Shown here one piece after another: positions 23,634 through 32,330 of a stretch of 64,000 nucleotides of DNA (positions within the stretch are counted from its first letter, which is position 1; the number at the start of each line of letters is the position of its first letter). A program made the translations under genes and the position numbers. This DNA is from JAPPHA01 sp965220985 (GTDB lineage: Bacteria; Pseudomonadota; Alphaproteobacteria; Rhodobacterales; Rhodobacteraceae): positions 1,178,001 through 1,242,000 of the forward strand of contig OZ244854.1 in the NCBI GenBank assembly GCA_965220985.1, read 5' to 3'. The notes under the pieces were generated by a model. The model was given only the letters and a program-made list of their open reading frames with translations. It was not told the DNA's origin and did no database searches.

Positions 23634-25673
23634 ATGAAACTGGGAACCCTTGCGGGTGCCGTCGTTCTTGCGAGCGCAGGAATGGTGGCAGCCGATTGTC
23701 CGCCGGTCACGGTCGCCGATTCCATGGGCGTGCCAGCTGGCAAGTATCCGCAACAATACGAACTCTCCGAGTTCCAAGCTCTGGCTAACTGCACGCTGAG
23801 CTTTGACGAAAACCCCGACATCGGGGCTCTGAATGCCCGCATTCGCGGGAATCCGGAACTGCCGCCGCTTTCGGAACGTCTCCCCGAAGAACCTCTGGTC
23901 ATGGCTCCGTACCATTCGATCGGAAAGTACGGCAGCACGCTGGACGTGCTGTCCAACGCCACCGAAGCCGGAACGTCCGACTTTCTGTCGGTGCGTCACG
24001 TCAATTTCGTCAGGTATTCCGACGATCTCCAAACCATCGTTCCGAATGTTGCGAAGGACTGGGAATGGAATGACGACTTCACCCAGCTGACCTTCTATCT
24101 TCGCAAGGGTCACCGGTGGTCGGACGGCGCTCCGTTCACCGCCGAAGACGTGAAATTCTGGTACGACAACCTCGCGCTCGATCCGAAGATCATCGAAAAG
24201 CCGAAGGATTACGTGCTGGTGGCAGGCGAGCGCATGGAGGTCGAAGTCATCGACCCGCAGACGGTCCGGTTCAACCTTCCGGCGCCGAAGCCGGGGCTTC
24301 TCGCGCACTTCGCGACGTCCTTTGCCCAAGGGTTCCAGCCCAAGCACTTCCTTGGCAGATACCACCCAGATCTGAATCCGGAAGCGGATGCGCTGGCCCA
24401 GGAAGCGGGTTTCGAAAACGGCCTGGCAGTCCTGTCGGCCTATTTCGGCAACTCCGACTGGACGGACACCCCGTCCCCGTTGCTCAACAGCCCGGACAAG
24501 GTTGGCAATCTGCCGGCAGATGTGGTTCCGACCCTCGAGTCGCACATCTACACGGCAGACACGCCCGACGGACGTCATCTGGTCGCCAACCCGTACTTCC
24601 ACCAGGTCGACACGGCCGGCAATCAGTTGCCGTACATCAGCGAGCAGGACGAGATCTATGCCAACGACAACGAGGTTCGCATCCTCAAGCTGGTCAACGG
24701 CGAAGCCGACTACAAGTCGCAGTCGCTGCAGTTGCCGTCAGCACCCCTGCTCCTGGAAAACCAGGAGTCCGGTGACTACACGGTCGATCTGAGACCCGAG
24801 ATCACGCTGGCGAACTTCTCGTTCAACGTCACGCACGAGAACCTGGAACGGCGGAAGGTCTATGGCGACCTGAGGTTCCGCCAGGCGATGTCACTGGCGA
24901 TCAACAGGGACGAGCTGAACGAAATCGCCTTTTTCGGTCTCGGCACCCCACGGCAGTACATCGGCTTCTCGCCGAAGCCGGAGTTTGTCGACGATGCGTG
25001 GCTGTCCCACTACATCGAATACGATCCGGGCCAGGCGAATGCGCTTCTCGACGAGATCGGCATGATGGATGTGGATGGCGACGGGTTCAGGGAATTGCCG
25101 AATGGCGAAAAGATCGTCGTCAACATGCAATTCTCGACCCAGGGCATCGCTGGACAGGTCGTTGAACTGGTCGGCCAGTACTGGGCCGATGTCGGTCTGC
25201 AAACGACGGTCAAGGAAGTGACGCCCGACGAGTACAGAAGTGCCCAGTCGGCCAACCTTCTTGACGTCGGCATGTGGCGCAAGAGCCAGCCGCTGGCCAT
25301 CGTTCTAGGCAACAACGAACTCTGGGTCCCGCCCTTCGAGAACTATTTCGGCCATCGGACCGGGATGCTCTGGGCAGAATGGGTGGATTCGGGCGGCGCC
25401 AATGGCGTCGAACCGCCTGACTACGTCAAGCAGCTGATCGAGGACATCAATGCCTTCCAGTCGGCTGATTCCGAATCGGACGAGTTCAGGATGCTGGGTT
25501 CGCGAATGGTCGAGAACATGGTGTCCAACCTGCTGTTCATCGGCACGGTCCAGGCCCCGGCTCCCATCTACCATCGAAATGCCCTGAAGAATTTCGAGGT
25601 GATGAAGACCCATTCGTACGAATACTACCGGACCTACCCGTATCGGGCGACCCAGTGGTATCTCGACGAGTGA
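23634..25673 (+). CDS. ABC transporter substrate-binding protein, family 5 (peptide/opine type)
   Basis: 679 residues, starting 6 bases after AGGAGG. A signal peptide (hydrophobic LAGAVVLASAGMVAA) is followed by the mature start DCPPV, so it is a periplasmic protein. The SBP family 5 features are clear: the KDWEWNDDFTQLTFYLRKGH and WSDGAPFTAEDVKFWYDNL segments, and RFRQAMSLAINRDELNEIAF. At 679 residues it is longer than DppA or OppA, as in the enlarged subgroup found with opine, oligosaccharide or unusual peptide ligands. It is the first gene of a complete transporter (permeases at 25799 and 26808, ATPases at 28025 and 29031). The ligand is not predictable. Confidence 0.92.
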   Translation: MKLGTLAGAVVLASAGMVAADCPPVTVADSMGVPAGKYPQQYELSEFQALANCTLSFDENPDIGALNARIRGNPELPPLSERLPEEPLVMAPYHSIGKYGSTLDVLSNATEAGTSDFLSVRHVNFVRYSDDLQTIVPNVAKDWEWNDDFTQLTFYLRKGHRWSDGAPFTAEDVKFWYDNLALDPKIIEKPKDYVLVAGERMEVEVIDPQTVRFNLPAPKPGLLAHFATSFAQGFQPKHFLGRYHPDLNPEADALAQEAGFENGLAVLSAYFGNSDWTDTPSPLLNSPDKVGNLPADVVPTLESHIYTADTPDGRHLVANPYFHQVDTAGNQLPYISEQDEIYANDNEVRILKLVNGEADYKSQSLQLPSAPLLLENQESGDYTVDLRPEITLANFSFNVTHENLERRKVYGDLRFRQAMSLAINRDELNEIAFFGLGTPRQYIGFSPKPEFVDDAWLSHYIEYDPGQANALLDEIGMMDVDGDGFRELPNGEKIVVNMQFSTQGIAGQVVELVGQYWADVGLQTTVKEVTPDEYRSAQSANLLDVGMWRKSQPLAIVLGNNELWVPPFENYFGHRTGMLWAEWVDSGGANGVEPPDYVKQLIEDINAFQSADSESDEFRMLGSRMVENMVSNLLFIGTVQAPAPIYHRNALKNFEVMKTHSYEYYRTYPYRATQWYLDE

Positions 25674-25696
25674 TCTGAGCGACAACGACATGGTGA

Positions 25697-25721
25697 CGGG
25701 CACCCAACCAACGGGTGCCCG
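25697..25721 (+). terminator. Strong stem-loop between binding-protein and permease genes
   Basis: CGGGCACCC (25697-25705) pairs perfectly with GGGTGCCCG (25713-25721) around a 7-base loop, and a short T-run (25730-25733) follows at a distance. Placed 23 bases after the binding-protein stop and 78 bases before the permease, it probably lowers read-through or protects the upstream mRNA, giving more binding protein than permease. Confidence 0.65.
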
Positions 25722-25798
25722 CCTGCCTATTTTGACCTGCCCGAAATGACCATCAGGTCTTGTGGATGTGCGGCGCGTCTGATTGAAATGCGCGCAAC

Positions 25799-26803
25799 AT
25801 GATCCAGTTTCTCCGATTTGCCGTCTTGAGGGCCGTGATGGCCTGCATCACGCTGGTCCTCGTTTCCTTCATCGTGTTTTCGCTGATGGAACTGGTGCCG
25901 GGTGACTGCGCTGAACGCTACCTGGCGTTCAAGAATACCCAAGGCCAGCAGATCACCGTTCAGGACATCGACGCCGAACGGGCGCGCCTGGGGCTCGACC
26001 GACCCTTTGTCGTGCGCTGGGTGACCTGGCTCGGCAACGCCTTTCGCGGGGATTTTGGTGACAGCTGCATCCTGCGGGTCAACATCAACAACCTCTTGGG
26101 AGAGAAGTTCTGGCTGTCGCTGGGCATCTGCCTGACGGCGCTCGTTCTCGCCTATCTTGTCGCGATTCCGGTCGGCATCATTTCGGTCACGGCCAACAGC
26201 CCGATCTTGAACAACTCCCTCCGGCTGGTCAGCTACCTCGGCCTCGCATTGCCGAACTTCCTGCTGGCGCTGCTGATCATGCTCTTTGCGACGATCTATT
26301 TCGGGGAAAGCCTGACCGGGCTCTTCTCGAAGGAATACAGGGATGCGCCTTGGTCCTGGGATCGGGTCCTGGATTTTCTCTCCCATGTCTGGCTGCCGGT
26401 CTTCATCCTCGGGTGGTCGGCGACCGCTTTTGCCATCCAGACGGTCAGGGCGCTGATGTCCGACGAGATCGGCAAGCTCTACGTGACGGCCGCCGAGGCA
26501 CGGGGTGTCGCGGGGTGGCGGCTTCTGTTTCGCTACCCGGCCCGGCACGCGTTCGGACCGATCGTCAATTCGCTCGGCTTCGATCTCAACCGGATCTTCA
26601 ACGAACTCCCGGTGGTGGCGCTGATCATGACCCTGACGGAAGCCGGGGCCCTGCTGATCGAGGCGCTGGCGCGTTCCAACGACCAGCAGCTCGCCGGCGC
26701 GATCATCTTTCTTTTGACCGCAAGCATTGTGACCCTGAATTTCCTGACCGACATTCTGCTTGCGCTGACCGACCCGCGGGTTCGCCGCAGCATCCTGGGC
26801 TGA
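25799..26803 (+). CDS. ABC transporter permease, DppB/OppB type
   Basis: 334 residues. It has an N-terminal transmembrane helix followed by the periplasmic loop with VPGDCAERY and RLGLDRPFVVRWVTWLGNAFRGDFGDS, characteristic of the OppB/DppB first permease. Several further hydrophobic helices follow, then a cytoplasmic EAA-type loop around VTAAEARGVAGWRLLFRYPARHA. It pairs with the permease at 26808 to form the inner-membrane channel. The ribosome site is weak, consistent with reduced expression after the hairpin at 25697. Confidence 0.92.
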   Translation: MIQFLRFAVLRAVMACITLVLVSFIVFSLMELVPGDCAERYLAFKNTQGQQITVQDIDAERARLGLDRPFVVRWVTWLGNAFRGDFGDSCILRVNINNLLGEKFWLSLGICLTALVLAYLVAIPVGIISVTANSPILNNSLRLVSYLGLALPNFLLALLIMLFATIYFGESLTGLFSKEYRDAPWSWDRVLDFLSHVWLPVFILGWSATAFAIQTVRALMSDEIGKLYVTAAEARGVAGWRLLFRYPARHAFGPIVNSLGFDLNRIFNELPVVALIMTLTEAGALLIEALARSNDQQLAGAIIFLLTASIVTLNFLTDILLALTDPRVRRSILG

Positions 26804-26807
26804 GACG

Positions 26808-28028
26808 ATGAGCGAGACCCCCATGCAAGAAACCCAGCAAACGGTTCCGAAAGCAGCGGACCAGGTCGCCGCCGACGGCAGCCCCAGCGGCGGAACCGAT
26901 CCCAACATCGATCAAAGCCGTCGGGAAGCCTATTTCACGGCATCGCAATGGCAGCTGGTCTGGGCACGGTTCCGAAAGATCCGCTCGGCGATGATCGCCG
27001 GCTACATCCTGATCTTCCTGGTCATCTGTGGATTGTTCGCGCCGTTTCTGTCGCCCTACAACCCGACCATCGCGGGACGCGACAAGGAATATCAGAACGG
27101 CGCGCCGCAGATTCCGAAGTTCTGCGACGAAAACGGCTGTTCGCTGCGTCCGTTCATCTACACGTACGAGCGAAGCCGATCGATCGAGACGAATTTCCGC
27201 TGGGTCACCGAGGCCAACAGGGACAAGCGCCGCTATGTCGTCCTGTTCCCGAAAGGGAGCGAATACACCCTGTTCAGGATTCCGTTCCTCAAGTTCGACC
27301 GCCACCTGTTCGGCGTCGACGAGGGCATGATTCACATCTTCGGCACTGATTCAGGCGGCAAGGACATCTTTTCGAGAACCCTGCATGCCATCAACACCTC
27401 GCTCGCGGTGGGCACCATCGGGGTGATGATCGCCTTTGTCCTGGCTTTGATCATCGGCGGGGTGTCCGGCTACTACGGGGGGTGGCTGGATTCGGTCATC
27501 CAGATGTTCACCGACAGCGTTCGCACGATCCCGGCGATTCCGCTGTTCATGGCGCTCGCCGCCTTCGTTCCCGACGAATGGAGCGCCGAGACCCGGTTCT
27601 TCTTCATATCGATCATCCTCGGTTTCATCGGCTGGCCGACTCTGGCCCGAAGGGTGCGGACCCACCTGCTGTCCGAACGCAACCAGGAATACGTGCTTGC
27701 GGCGAAGCTGTGCGGGGCCTCGGGCGGCCACATCATTCGACGGCATCTTCTGCCGAGCTTCACCAGCTACATCATCGTCGACCTGGTGATATCCTTTCCG
27801 TACATGGTGCTGTCCGAGACCGCGCTCAGCTTCATCGGTCTTGGCTTGAAGGATCCGGTGAATTCGCTCGGGGTCATGCTGCAGAACGTGACCAACGCGG
27901 ACGTGCTGCTCAACTACCAGTGGTATTTCATCCCGGTGATCTTCTTCATCACGCTTGTCATGGCCTTCGTCTTCGTCGGTGACGGGTTGCGCGATGCGGC
28001 GGATCCCTATTCGGACGTGTCACGATGA
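26808..28028 (+). CDS. ABC transporter permease, DppC/OppC type
   Basis: 406 residues, starting 5 bases after the previous stop. After a polar 60-residue N-terminus comes the helix MIAGYILIFLVICGLFAPFL with SPYNPT, typical of OppC, then a periplasmic insert of about 90 residues that includes FGTDSGGKDIFSRTLHA. The EAA loop reads LSERNQEYVLAAKLCGASGGHII. The enlarged periplasmic insert is also seen in permeases that work with the large family-5 binding proteins. The stop overlaps the next ATG (ATGA at 28025). Confidence 0.92.
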   Translation: MSETPMQETQQTVPKAADQVAADGSPSGGTDPNIDQSRREAYFTASQWQLVWARFRKIRSAMIAGYILIFLVICGLFAPFLSPYNPTIAGRDKEYQNGAPQIPKFCDENGCSLRPFIYTYERSRSIETNFRWVTEANRDKRRYVVLFPKGSEYTLFRIPFLKFDRHLFGVDEGMIHIFGTDSGGKDIFSRTLHAINTSLAVGTIGVMIAFVLALIIGGVSGYYGGWLDSVIQMFTDSVRTIPAIPLFMALAAFVPDEWSAETRFFFISIILGFIGWPTLARRVRTHLLSERNQEYVLAAKLCGASGGHIIRRHLLPSFTSYIIVDLVISFPYMVLSETALSFIGLGLKDPVNSLGVMLQNVTNADVLLNYQWYFIPVIFFITLVMAFVFVGDGLRDAADPYSDVSR

Positions 28029-29041
28029 GCGCGCTTGTCGACGTCGAGAACCTGACGCTTCAGTTCGACACTGACGAGGGGCGGATCACCGCCGTCGAGG
28101 ACATGTCGTTTTCGATCGAGCCCGGCCACGTGCTGGGCCTGGTCGGCGAGAGCGGTTCGGGAAAATCCGTGACCGCCAAGTCGCTGATGAAGCTGAATCC
28201 CTCCAACGCGGTCTATTCCGAGAATTCGCGCATCACTCTCCATCTCGACAGCGGTCCGGTCGACGTTCTGTCGCTGAAGTCCTCGCGCGAGCTGCAGGTC
28301 GTTCGCGGCGGTTCGATCTCGATGATCTTCCAGGAACCGATGGCAAGTTTCGCACCGGCAATCACGATCGGCAGCCAGATGGTTGAACAGCTGCGCATTC
28401 ACACGGACATGTCCGCTCCCGAATGCCGGAATCTGTCCATCGAGATGCTCGAGCGGGTCGGAATCTCCGAAGCAGCACGACGTTTTGACCAGTACGCGTT
28501 CGAGTTGTCCGGCGGGATGCGCCAGAGGGCCATGATCGCGATGGCGCTCTCGACCCGGCCGAAGCTCCTGATTGCCGATGAACCGACCACGGCGCTCGAC
28601 GTGACGATCCAGGCGCAGGTTCTGGATCTCATGAAGGATCTTGTCGCGGAATTCGGCATGGCGATCATCTTCATCACCCATGATCTCGGGGTCGTCGCCC
28701 AGACCGCCGACACGGTGGCCGTCATGTATCTCGGGCGCCTGGTGGAGTACGGGCCGGTTCGTTCGGTCATCCATGATCCGTGCCATCCGTACACGAAGGG
28801 CCTGATTGCGGCGCTGCCCAGGATCGACGATCTCGATGCGCCCCTCACGCCGATACCGGGCGATATCCCGTCGCCGCTGGAGCGACCGCGAGGGTGCGTG
28901 TTCTCGACGCGTTGCCAGTCGGTCGTGGGCGATGCATGCCGTCAGGCGATCCCGGATTTCTTGACAATCGATTCTGGTCACAGCGTCGCCTGCCACATCT
29001 TTGATGGCGCGAAGAGCGAGGGGGTGCCCCATGGCGGATGA
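28025..29041 (+). CDS. ABC transporter ATP-binding protein, DppD/OppD type
   Basis: 338 residues. Walker A GESGSGKS lies at residues 41-48; the ABC signature is ELSGGMRQR and the Walker B segment LLIADEPTTALDV is followed by the H-loop ITHDLG. The C-terminus has the oligopeptide-transporter extension with RGCVFSTRCQ. It forms a heterodimer with the ATPase at 29031 and powers the permeases. The start overlaps the previous stop by four bases, so expression is coupled. Confidence 0.93.
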   Translation: MSALVDVENLTLQFDTDEGRITAVEDMSFSIEPGHVLGLVGESGSGKSVTAKSLMKLNPSNAVYSENSRITLHLDSGPVDVLSLKSSRELQVVRGGSISMIFQEPMASFAPAITIGSQMVEQLRIHTDMSAPECRNLSIEMLERVGISEAARRFDQYAFELSGGMRQRAMIAMALSTRPKLLIADEPTTALDVTIQAQVLDLMKDLVAEFGMAIIFITHDLGVVAQTADTVAVMYLGRLVEYGPVRSVIHDPCHPYTKGLIAALPRIDDLDAPLTPIPGDIPSPLERPRGCVFSTRCQSVVGDACRQAIPDFLTIDSGHSVACHIFDGAKSEGVPHGG

Positions 29042-30065
29042 CAACATCCTCATCTCGGCACGTTCGCTTTCGGTCCATTTCCCGCTCGGGGGCGGGCTCT
29101 TTCGACAGAAGGCCGTGGTCCGCGCGGTCGAGAACGTCAGTCTCGACATCGTCAAGGGCAGTTTCCACGGGCTGGTCGGGGAGTCGGGATCAGGAAAGAC
29201 CACGCTGGGTCGTGCCCTGCTCCATGCTGCGCCAATCAGCGAAGGCGAAGTGGTCTACAGCGACGAGGACGTCACCTACGAGCTGACCGCCGTCACGCCG
29301 AGCGATCTCAAGGACTACCGCCGCCGTGCCCAGTTGATCTTCCAGGACCCTTACGCCGCCCTGTCTCCGAGAATGACGGTTCGCGACATCATCGCGGAGC
29401 CGCTGGAGGTGATGCGGTTGACGAAGTCCCGCGAAGAAACCGACCTCAGGGTGCGCGACATTGCCGGCAGGTGCCGGTTGAACCTCGAGCATCTTCGGCG
29501 GTTTCCGCACGCCTTCTCTGGAGGGCAACGGCAACGCATCTCGATCGCGCGAGCGCTGGTGTCCCGGCCGCGCTTTGTCGTTGCCGACGAAAGCGTGGCG
29601 GCGCTGGATGTCTCGATCCAGGCTGACGTTCTCAATCTTCTCCAGGCGCTTCAGGACGAGCTGGGCCTGACCTTCCTGTTCATCAGTCACGATCTGAGTG
29701 TCGTTGCGCGAATCTGCGATCACGTTGCGCTGATGTATTGCGGACGGTTGGTGGAGACGGCGCCGACCCGATCCCTCTTCAGTACCCCGCGTCACCCCTA
29801 CACGCGTGCGCTTCTGTCGGCGATCCCGTCGCTTGATCCCGACGACAAGGGACGGGCGCAGAAGCTCGAAGGGGAGATTCCGTCACCGACCGATCCACCA
29901 CCGGGTTGTCGGTTTCAGACCCGATGTCCATATGTGGTCGATGTCTGCCGCAAGGTGGAACCGGCCCTCGAGACCGTCGAACACGAGCATGACGTTGCGT
30001 GCCACCGTTGGAAGGAACTCGCGAACACGGGCGCGCTGTCGATGCAGGCGCCGGCGACCGGATAG
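29031..30065 (+). CDS. ABC transporter ATP-binding protein, DppF/OppF type
   Basis: 344 residues from ATG 29031, overlapping the previous gene by 11 bases; an upstream in-frame start would add a poor N-terminus. Walker A GESGSGKT is at residues 50-57, the signature is FSGGQRQRISIARAL, and Walker B is FVVADESVAALDVSIQ, with serine in place of the usual proline after DE (DES instead of DEP). The C-terminal oligopeptide extension GCRFQTRCPYVVDVC is present. It completes the Opp-type transporter. Confidence 0.93.
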   Translation: MADDNILISARSLSVHFPLGGGLFRQKAVVRAVENVSLDIVKGSFHGLVGESGSGKTTLGRALLHAAPISEGEVVYSDEDVTYELTAVTPSDLKDYRRRAQLIFQDPYAALSPRMTVRDIIAEPLEVMRLTKSREETDLRVRDIAGRCRLNLEHLRRFPHAFSGGQRQRISIARALVSRPRFVVADESVAALDVSIQADVLNLLQALQDELGLTFLFISHDLSVVARICDHVALMYCGRLVETAPTRSLFSTPRHPYTRALLSAIPSLDPDDKGRAQKLEGEIPSPTDPPPGCRFQTRCPYVVDVCRKVEPALETVEHEHDVACHRWKELANTGALSMQAPATG

Positions 30066-30075
30066 ACGGTCTGGC

Positions 30076-30222
30076 ATGACGCACCTCCCGGCACCTGTTC
30101 TGCGCGAAGTCAACGGGTCCATGGATGCTGTCAGCGGGCGCAAGCGGACATCCGGGTACGGACCGACCTCGGATGCGTTTGCCGCCAGAATCGATTCATT
30201 GAAGGGACTGAATCTGCGATGA
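30076..30222 (+). CDS. Possible 48-residue ORF coupled to the sulfatase gene
   Basis: ATG 30076 opens a frame of 48 residues (beginning MTHLPAPVLREVNGSMDAVS) that ends by overlapping the sulfatase start (ATGA at 30219). It is hydrophilic, has no recognisable motif and no strong ribosome site. The overlap is what a translationally coupled small gene would show, but this could be spacer DNA. Confidence 0.25.
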   Translation: MTHLPAPVLREVNGSMDAVSGRKRTSGYGPTSDAFAARIDSLKGLNLR

Positions 30223-31775
30223 GCCAGGTTCGCAACGTTCTCCTGCTCGTGATCGATCAAATGCGTGCAGATTGTTCGGGCACGGTCGAGGTTCCATCCC
30301 CTCTCGCCGGTATCGGGCGGATGCCCAATCTCGATGCCCTGCGATCCGATGCGGCGAGCTTCGAGCGGCATTATTCCGTGACCACCCCGTGCGGGCCCGC
30401 GCGCGCGAGCCTGCTCACAGGCCTCTACGCGATGACGCACCGCATGGTGCGCAATGCAACGCCTCTTGCCCACGGAATCGACAACATCGCGACGGAAGTG
30501 CGGAAATCCGGCTACGAGCCGCTCCTGTTCGGATACACCGACACCGGACCCGACCCCAAGGTTCACTCGCCGGCAGATCCCGAACTTCGATCCTACGAGC
30601 GCGTCATGACGGGGTTTCGCGAGATCGTCGAAGCCCGGCTGGAGGAGAATCACGCGTGGAGAGGATACCTTCATTCTCGGGTCGACGATCTCCCGCCGTT
30701 CGAGAAATTTTTTGCACCGCGCGAGTTCGACCCCGATCGGGGGCCGCGTCCCGACGATCCGGCATTCTACGACGCGCATGACAGCGACACGGCGTTCTTG
30801 ACGGACCGGTTTCTTGACGAGATCGCCTTTCGCGAGGGTTGGCTGGCTCATCTCACCTATCTTCGCCCGCACCCGCCGCTGATCGCGCCAAGACCCTACA
30901 ACCGGATGTACCGGGCCGAGGAGATGCCGCGACCCACGCGATTGGAATCGAAGGCGGCAACCGCGTCCGTGCATCCCTTCTTGGCGGCGGCGATGAACCA
31001 CGACTGGATCAACGCAATGGTCGAGGGCTACGATGCACAGCTGGATGACGATGACCCCGACGATGTCGCGTGTCTTCGAGCGGTCTATCTCGGGCTTGCG
31101 AGCGAGGTGGATCATCACGTCGGCCGGGTGATTGCCTGGCTGAAGGATTCGGGCAGATACGACAACACGCTGATCGTGATCACGGGTGATCATGGCGAGA
31201 TGCTCGGCGATCACTACATGTGGGCAAAGTACAGTTTTCACGATGCTTCCTTCCATGTTCCGCTGATCATCCGCGATCCGGACCGGCCGGAGTCGCATGG
31301 AACGCGCTTTTTTGACTTCACCGAGTCCGTCGATGTCGCGCCGACGATTCTCGACTGGATCGGACGCGAACCGCCGCGCGGGATGGACGGCAGGTCGTTG
31401 CTCCCCTTCCTCTCGGGCGACGGTCCGGGCGCCGAGCGATGGCGTGATCACGTCTATTGCGAGTTCGATTACGGCGAGCCCGATGAACCGACACTTTGGC
31501 AACGTGAACTGGGCTTGTCGCTACGCGAGGCGAATTTCGCGATTCTCCGCGAAGAGCGTTACAAGCTCGTTCACTTCAACGGCGGCCTGCCCCCGCTCCT
31601 GTTCGACCTGCAGTCGCCCGGCGGCGAGTCGGTCGATCTGGCAGGGGACGCCGCCTACGCGGAGACGCTGCTGCGCATGACGCGCAAGCTGCTCGACCAC
31701 CGGATGCGATTCCAGGACCATCGGCTCTCGGACACGAAGCTGACCGCGACCGGGGTGGTCAACGCCCCGGCCTGA
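30219..31775 (+). CDS. Sulfatase / phosphonate monoester hydrolase-like alkaline-phosphatase superfamily enzyme
   Basis: 518 residues. The N-terminus VLLLVIDQMRADC gives metal ligands, and PCGPARASLLTGLY carries the formylglycine-forming C-x-P-x-R sulfatase signature with Cys58. A metal-site VITGDHGEMLGDHYMW follows, and HLTYLRPHPPLIAPRPYNRMYR closely matches the phosphonate-monoester-hydrolase group. Members hydrolyse sulfate, phosphate or phosphonate esters and need a formylglycine-generating enzyme, which is not in the window. No signal peptide is present, so it is cytoplasmic and may act on a compound imported by the Opp-type transporter just upstream. Sulfatase versus phosphonate esterase cannot be settled here. 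Confidence 0.88.
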   Translation: MSQVRNVLLLVIDQMRADCSGTVEVPSPLAGIGRMPNLDALRSDAASFERHYSVTTPCGPARASLLTGLYAMTHRMVRNATPLAHGIDNIATEVRKSGYEPLLFGYTDTGPDPKVHSPADPELRSYERVMTGFREIVEARLEENHAWRGYLHSRVDDLPPFEKFFAPREFDPDRGPRPDDPAFYDAHDSDTAFLTDRFLDEIAFREGWLAHLTYLRPHPPLIAPRPYNRMYRAEEMPRPTRLESKAATASVHPFLAAAMNHDWINAMVEGYDAQLDDDDPDDVACLRAVYLGLASEVDHHVGRVIAWLKDSGRYDNTLIVITGDHGEMLGDHYMWAKYSFHDASFHVPLIIRDPDRPESHGTRFFDFTESVDVAPTILDWIGREPPRGMDGRSLLPFLSGDGPGAERWRDHVYCEFDYGEPDEPTLWQRELGLSLREANFAILREERYKLVHFNGGLPPLLFDLQSPGGESVDLAGDAAYAETLLRMTRKLLDHRMRFQDHRLSDTKLTATGVVNAPA

Positions 31776-31975
31776 GAGGTCGTGAAACGGAGATCGTTTC
31801 CGGCTCCATCGAGAGCCACCAACGCCGACGATCTCAACGATGCGGAAGGCTTGGCCTTTGTTGTCGAATTCGGTCGATCCCACGCACGCGGACCATCGTT
31901 CGCCGTTCCAAAGTGGACCAAACGACCAATCTTGGTTAGGTGGAGAGCTCGAACGGATGGCAAGAGGAGGTTCGA

Positions 31976-32209
31976 TTGGCCACGCGTGTCGACTTCAAGC
32001 GTCGTGTTGCGGACTTTGCCAAACTCGAGGGTGAGGCAACGATCAGCATCGGGACCACCGGTTTTGCGGGAGACGGCGATCGTCTGTTTCTGAACTTCGA
32101 CGATGTCGGCATCCTGTTTTCGCACGACGATGCCGAGGCGTTTCTTGCAGGAGCCTTGCGCGCTGCGCGACGCTTGGGCCAGGAGATTCCCGATTCCGAG
32201 AGCGCGTGA
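31976..32209 (+). CDS. Small conserved-looking hypothetical protein (77 aa)
   Basis: The start is TTG 31976, 5 bases after AGGAGG (31965-31970). The protein reads as a compact domain: TRVDFKRRVADFAKLEGEA, then a GFAGDGDRLFLNFDDVGILF core and a C-terminal helix DDAEAFLAGALRAARRLGQE. I do not recognise the family. The strong ribosome site and folded look make it a likely real gene. It lies between the sulfatase and a metallophosphatase on the same strand. Confidence 0.6.
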   Translation: MATRVDFKRRVADFAKLEGEATISIGTTGFAGDGDRLFLNFDDVGILFSHDDAEAFLAGALRAARRLGQEIPDSESA

Positions 32210-32330
32210 GCCGTTCGCGAGTGATCCGCGTCGTGGCGGGCGGTTGTCCCGGGAGCCCTTGGTTCAGCAATTTCCGCACCGTGGCTGCCGTGACAACCGG
32301 CCCTGGGAACGCGAGGATTGATCGATACAA

